64,000 nucleotides of DNA from Telmatobacter sp. DSM 110680 (GTDB lineage Bacteria > Acidobacteriota > Terriglobia > Terriglobales > Acidobacteriaceae), in NCBI RefSeq assembly GCF_039994875.1, contig NZ_CP121196.1, positions 1,054,001-1,118,000 on the forward strand. The letters run 5' to 3'. Every line of letters begins with the position of its first letter. Within the stretch, counting starts at the first letter, position 1. The notes under the pieces are model-generated. The model was not told the DNA's origin, searched no databases, and worked only from the letters and a program-made list of their open reading frames with translations. This document shows, piece after piece, positions 61,390 to 64,000 of this stretch. Made by a program: the position numbers and the translations under genes.

Positions 61390-61758
61390 CTAGTGCCTTG
61401 TTGCAAAGGGCAGCAGGGCGATATTGCGTGCCTGCTTGATGGCCTTCGTCAAACGGCGCTGGTGCGTGGTGCAAACTCCCGTTAAACGACGGGGCACAAT
61501 CTTGCCGCGCTCGGCCACAAATCCCTGCAGCAGACGAACATCCCGGTAGGGGATAGCGTCGATCTTTTCAGTGCAGAACTTGCAGACCTTCTTGCGGCGG
61601 AAGAACTTGCCGCGTCCGCCAGGTCCGCCGGATCCACCCGGGCGACCACCAGGACGACCCCCGGGGCCACCCCCAGGTCCGCCAGGCCCACCAGACGGGC
61701 GTTCACTTTGCGGTGCTGGTGCGCTCGCTTCGGGCGCTTTTACGTTTTCGTCAGCCAT
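61390..61758 (-). CDS. rpsR: 30S ribosomal protein S18 with a Gly/Pro-rich N-terminal extension
   Basis: A 122-residue S18; the family core is about 75 residues. The core starts near residue 50 with [16 protein letters not shown] and includes [49 protein letters not shown]. The CKFC pair plus the later C...H suggest the zinc-binding form of S18. The N-terminal 50 residues are low complexity, mostly Gly, Pro, Arg and Ser with repeated GGPGG/GGRPGG units. S18 pairs with S6 on the 30S platform; rpsF is the next gene upstream. Confidence 0.96.
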   Translation of the reverse strand: MADENVKAPEASAPAPQSERPSGGPGGPGGGPGGRPGGRPGGSGGPGGRGKFFRRKKVCKFCTEKIDAIPYRDVRLLQGFVAERGKIVPRRLTGVCTTHQRRLTKAIKQARNIALLPFATRH

Positions 61759-61879
61759 TTCATTTCCTCTTCATTCTGTTGGCTTTCTGTCTCTTGCATG
61801 GAGACAGACAAGCAGTGTCGATCTGCTGCGAGCGGGTCCGACTAGGGGCGCGATGGCAGCGAAAGTCCAATTAAATACC

Positions 61880-62326
61880 TCAAGCGCTGGCCGCGACGCC
61901 CTCGGGAGCTTCAGCCACCGGGGCGGCCGTCGGAGCAGCAACGGGAGCGGCAGTCGGGGAGTGGGCGGCAGGCGTTTCTGCACTGACCTTACGGCGAGTC
62001 CCGCGAAGCGCCTTCACCTTCGCCAACCGCTTTTCTTCCTCATCGATGCGGACGGTGATGAACTTGATGATCGGTTCAGAGACGCGCAGACGGCGCTCGA
62101 GCTCCAGCACCACGGGGCCACCGGCCTCGATCGTCATCAGGATGTAATTGCCGTCGTTGAACTTGCGCACGAGATAGGCGAGTTTGCGGCGACCCATCTT
62201 TTCGACGTTCTTAACCACGCCGCCGCCGTTGGTGACGTTGGTGGTGAAGCCCGCGATCAACTTGTCGACGTCTTCTTCGGCCACATCGGGCCGAACGATG
62301 AACATTACCTCATATAAACGAGACAT
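61880..62326 (-). CDS. rpsF: 30S ribosomal protein S6
   Basis: A 148-residue protein. ATG 62326 (MSRLYEVMFIVRPDV) gives the usual N-terminus; the frame is open to 62365. The ferredoxin-like core includes KMGRRKLAYLVRKFNDGNYILM and the C-terminal VRIDEEEKRL. About 40 further residues form an Ala/Pro/Thr-rich tail, longer than usual. S6 binds S18 in the platform of the 30S subunit. No ssb gene lies between rpsF and rpsR, unlike in many bacteria. Confidence 0.96.
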   Translation of the reverse strand: MSRLYEVMFIVRPDVAEEDVDKLIAGFTTNVTNGGGVVKNVEKMGRRKLAYLVRKFNDGNYILMTIEAGGPVVLELERRLRVSEPIIKFITVRIDEEEKRLAKVKALRGTRRKVSAETPAAHSPTAAPVAAPTAAPVAEAPEGVAASA

Positions 62327-62474
62327 CCGTATTCCTTTTCCGCCGGAACCCGCTGGCTCCAGCACGTCGCAAATGCAGTTCGCAGTTCAGAGTTCTTAGT
62401 TCACAATTGGGCTGCTTCTTTGCCACGCTGTTCCCTAATCCCTGTTCCCTGCTTCTTTCCTCCGCCGGGTTGTT

Positions 62475-63095
62475 TTACTCGCGGCGGTTAAATTCGTTCA
62501 TTGCCGGCCCCGGACCTTCCCCGATGATGCGCCGTGTGGCCGTTGCCACCTTATCCAGCACCTCATCGAGTTTGACCAAGTCCGCCTTACGCATCGGAGA
62601 AAGGAGGTAATCCCTGCCCGGTCTTTTGCTGCCTGCTTCTGGCGGCAAATCCGGACCCACGCCGATACGCAATCGCAGCCACTCCTGGCTGCCCAGGGCA
62701 CCGGTTACGCTACGGGCTCCGTTATGTCCCGCGGGCGAACCGCGCTCCCTGATCTTGAATGTCCCCAGCACCAGATCCAACTCGTCGTAAATCACGAGCA
62801 GGTCCTTAGCCGGGTCCACCTCGAACTCCCGAATCAGAGCGGCCAGTGATAGCCCGCTGAGATTCATAAATGTCTCCGGCTTGGCCAGGATCGTTTCGCG
62901 TCCCGCCAAACGGCAGGTTGCGGTAACGGCCCGGCAGCGCCGGTTCTGGACCACAATACCCTCTTGCTGGGCGATGCGGTCGATAGCCATGAACCCCGCA
63001 TTATGCGGTGTCCATAAATACTCGAGTCCGGGATTGCCGAGCCCCACCACAAGAAAGGGCCCGGTCCGAACTCCGGAATCGCTTGATTCTTCCAC
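62475..63095 (-). CDS. pth: Peptidyl-tRNA hydrolase
   Basis: A 206-residue enzyme that frees tRNA from drop-off peptidyl-tRNA. Catalytic and substrate residues are visible: VVGLGNPGLEYLWTPHNAGF with the active-site His and the Asn before Pro, KPETFMNLSG, VIYDELDLVLG with the catalytic Asp, and GHNGARSV. The start is GTG 63095, six bases after the rplY stop, with GGGAAGAAG as ribosome site. The rplY-pth order is common in bacteria. Confidence 0.96.
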   Translation of the reverse strand: MEESSDSGVRTGPFLVVGLGNPGLEYLWTPHNAGFMAIDRIAQQEGIVVQNRRCRAVTATCRLAGRETILAKPETFMNLSGLSLAALIREFEVDPAKDLLVIYDELDLVLGTFKIRERGSPAGHNGARSVTGALGSQEWLRLRIGVGPDLPPEAGSKRPGRDYLLSPMRKADLVKLDEVLDKVATATRRIIGEGPGPAMNEFNRRE

Positions 63096-63101
63096 CGGTG
63101 C

Positions 63102-63815
63102 TTACTTCTTCCCTCCGGCGGCTGGGGGCTTGGCAGCGCCTTCCGCAGCGGCAGGCTCTCCCTTACCCTTCTTGGCCACTTCGGGCTCGGTAGGTGTCGC
63201 ACCGGCCTCGCCAGCCACAGGCAACTCGCCCTCGGCAGGAGCAGCAACAACTTCTTCACGAATCGAAACCACGTGTGCCACGGTCGCGTCTTCGTTGTTC
63301 AGGTACTTGATCTTTTCCGAGTGCGGCAAATCGCTGACACGGAGAACTCCATGCATGGCGAGTTCGCTTACATCGACGTCGATGTGGTTCGGGATGTCGG
63401 CGGGGAGGCACTCGATCTCGACTTCGCGGAGAACCTGATCGAGGATTCCGCCTTCGGTTTTCACGCCGACCGGGATCCCGAGCAGCTTGACGCGGACACT
63501 GACGCGGAGAACCTTGTCGAGCGCGATGCGCTTCATGTCGATGTGGATCAGCTTGTCCTTGATCGGCTCGCGTTGCGAATCCACGATCATGGCCTTGGCA
63601 GGCGGAATGCCTGCGACTTCGATATCGAAGATGGTGTTCTGGCCGGTCTCGGAGAAGAGAATTCGCGAGATCTGCTTGGGGTCGACTTCAACGGCGACCG
63701 CATCGTGACCTGCACCATAAAGGACAGCAGGAATTCTTCCGGCGACACGCACGCGGCGTGCGGCATTCTTATTGAACTTGCCCTCACGGGGCTTGGCTAC
63801 GACAACTTCAGGCAT
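63102..63815 (-). CDS. rplY: 50S ribosomal protein L25 (general stress protein Ctc form)
   Basis: A 237-residue protein of the long Ctc/TL5 type. The N-terminal L25 domain (ARRVRVAGRIPAVLYGAG) binds 5S rRNA, and the C-terminal beta domain (VPVGVKTEGG-like IPVGVKTEGGILDQVLREVEIECLP; LPADIPNHIDVDVSEL) follows. The last 45 residues are a low-complexity Ala/Pro/Glu/Lys tail. It is the first gene of the ribosomal block; the promoter should lie in 63816-64000. Confidence 0.96.
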   Translation of the reverse strand: MPEVVVAKPREGKFNKNAARRVRVAGRIPAVLYGAGHDAVAVEVDPKQISRILFSETGQNTIFDIEVAGIPPAKAMIVDSQREPIKDKLIHIDMKRIALDKVLRVSVRVKLLGIPVGVKTEGGILDQVLREVEIECLPADIPNHIDVDVSELAMHGVLRVSDLPHSEKIKYLNNEDATVAHVVSIREEVVAAPAEGELPVAGEAGATPTEPEVAKKGKGEPAAAEGAAKPPAAGGKK

Positions 63816-63879
63816 TCGAATCTCTCTTTTCTGTATTCGGGCACGGGCATTTTGAGTGCCGCTCCCTTTGTGAAGAAGC

Positions 63880-63990
63880 CAGTGATCAGTGAACAGTCGT
63901 CAGTGGTCAGTGAAAAACGACGACGACAACCGGTTGAAGCTCACTAGCTCGTTGATGTTCTGATCACTGATCACCGATCACTGACCACTT
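63880..63990. repeat. Inverted cluster of CAGTGATCAGTG-like repeats
   Basis: Units resembling CAGTGATCAGTG and CAGTGGTCAGTG run forward at 63880-63914. Their reverse complements (TGATCACTGATCACC, GATCACTGACCACTT) run at 63959-63990, so the two arms could pair across about 45 bases. Such units are spread between genes in some acidobacterial genomes, as far as I recall. They lie upstream of rplY and could affect its transcript. Confidence 0.75.
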
Positions 63991-64000
63991 CTCAAGAGAA

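Overview
The window reads as ordinary chromosomal DNA of a moderately GC-rich, free-living heterotrophic bacterium. The best guess is an acidobacterium of the Terriglobia type. This is inferred from the orphan duplicated MacB/FtsX-type permease without an ATPase, the UpxY-type NusG paralogue at the head of an exopolysaccharide locus, many uncharacterised secreted proteins, and short dispersed CAGTGATCAGTG-like repeats between genes. No 16S gene or species-level marker is present, and I see no phage, integrase, insertion sequence or CRISPR array.

Layout. 1-5094 (all minus strand): the N-terminal third of PEP carboxylase, an ABC-F ATPase, a secreted zinc-dependent phospholipase C-like protein and an L,D-transpeptidase. 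5206-11298: acyl-CoA catabolism. A two-subunit 3-oxoacid CoA-transferase converges on a leucine-degradation-like cluster (carboxyltransferase, acyl-CoA dehydrogenase, HMG-CoA lyase, enoyl-CoA hydratase). 11388-13971: an amino acid permease, a 2',3'-cyclic RNA phosphodiesterase and an Lrp/AsnC regulator. 14140-19545, divergent from the regulator: a phenylalanine/tyrosine degradation operon (hppD, phhA, hmgA, an uncharacterised gene, fahA). A CAU tRNA follows, then trpCFBA-aroQ-aroF-tyrA (19801-25744). Both degradation pathways end in acetoacetate, which the CoA-transferase can activate, so 5.2-19.5 kb forms a coherent amino acid catabolic region placed beside aromatic biosynthesis.

25790-35475: the orphan permease, a PIN-domain toxin-like pair, an 847-residue unknown secreted protein, a seven-iron ferredoxin, a secreted metallophosphoesterase, a DUF309 protein and an unknown secreted protein. 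35882-48304: a Wzx/Wzy-type exopolysaccharide cluster (UpxY-like antiterminator, initiating sugar transferase, long multi-SLBB Wza-like exporter, Wzz-like protein, flippase, glycosyltransferases, polymerase), closed by a strong terminator. 48416-52512 (minus): a TonB-dependent receptor, a YfiR-like protein and a CHASE8-like histidine kinase, coupled end to end. 52694-60594: small secreted and housekeeping genes (OsmC, a LysR regulator with a YeiH-type exporter, two related Asp/His-rich secreted proteins, an M28 peptidase). 60706-63815 (minus): rplY-pth-rpsF-rpsR-rplI.

The most interesting points are: the uncharacterised protein coupled between hmgA and fahA, in a locus with no maleylacetoacetate isomerase; two evenly spaced palindromes between the Lrp gene and hppD; the YfiR/CHASE8 kinase/TonB module; and a PIN protein with altered catalytic residues paired with an unusually large partner. 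All functional calls come from reading motifs by eye. No database search was run.
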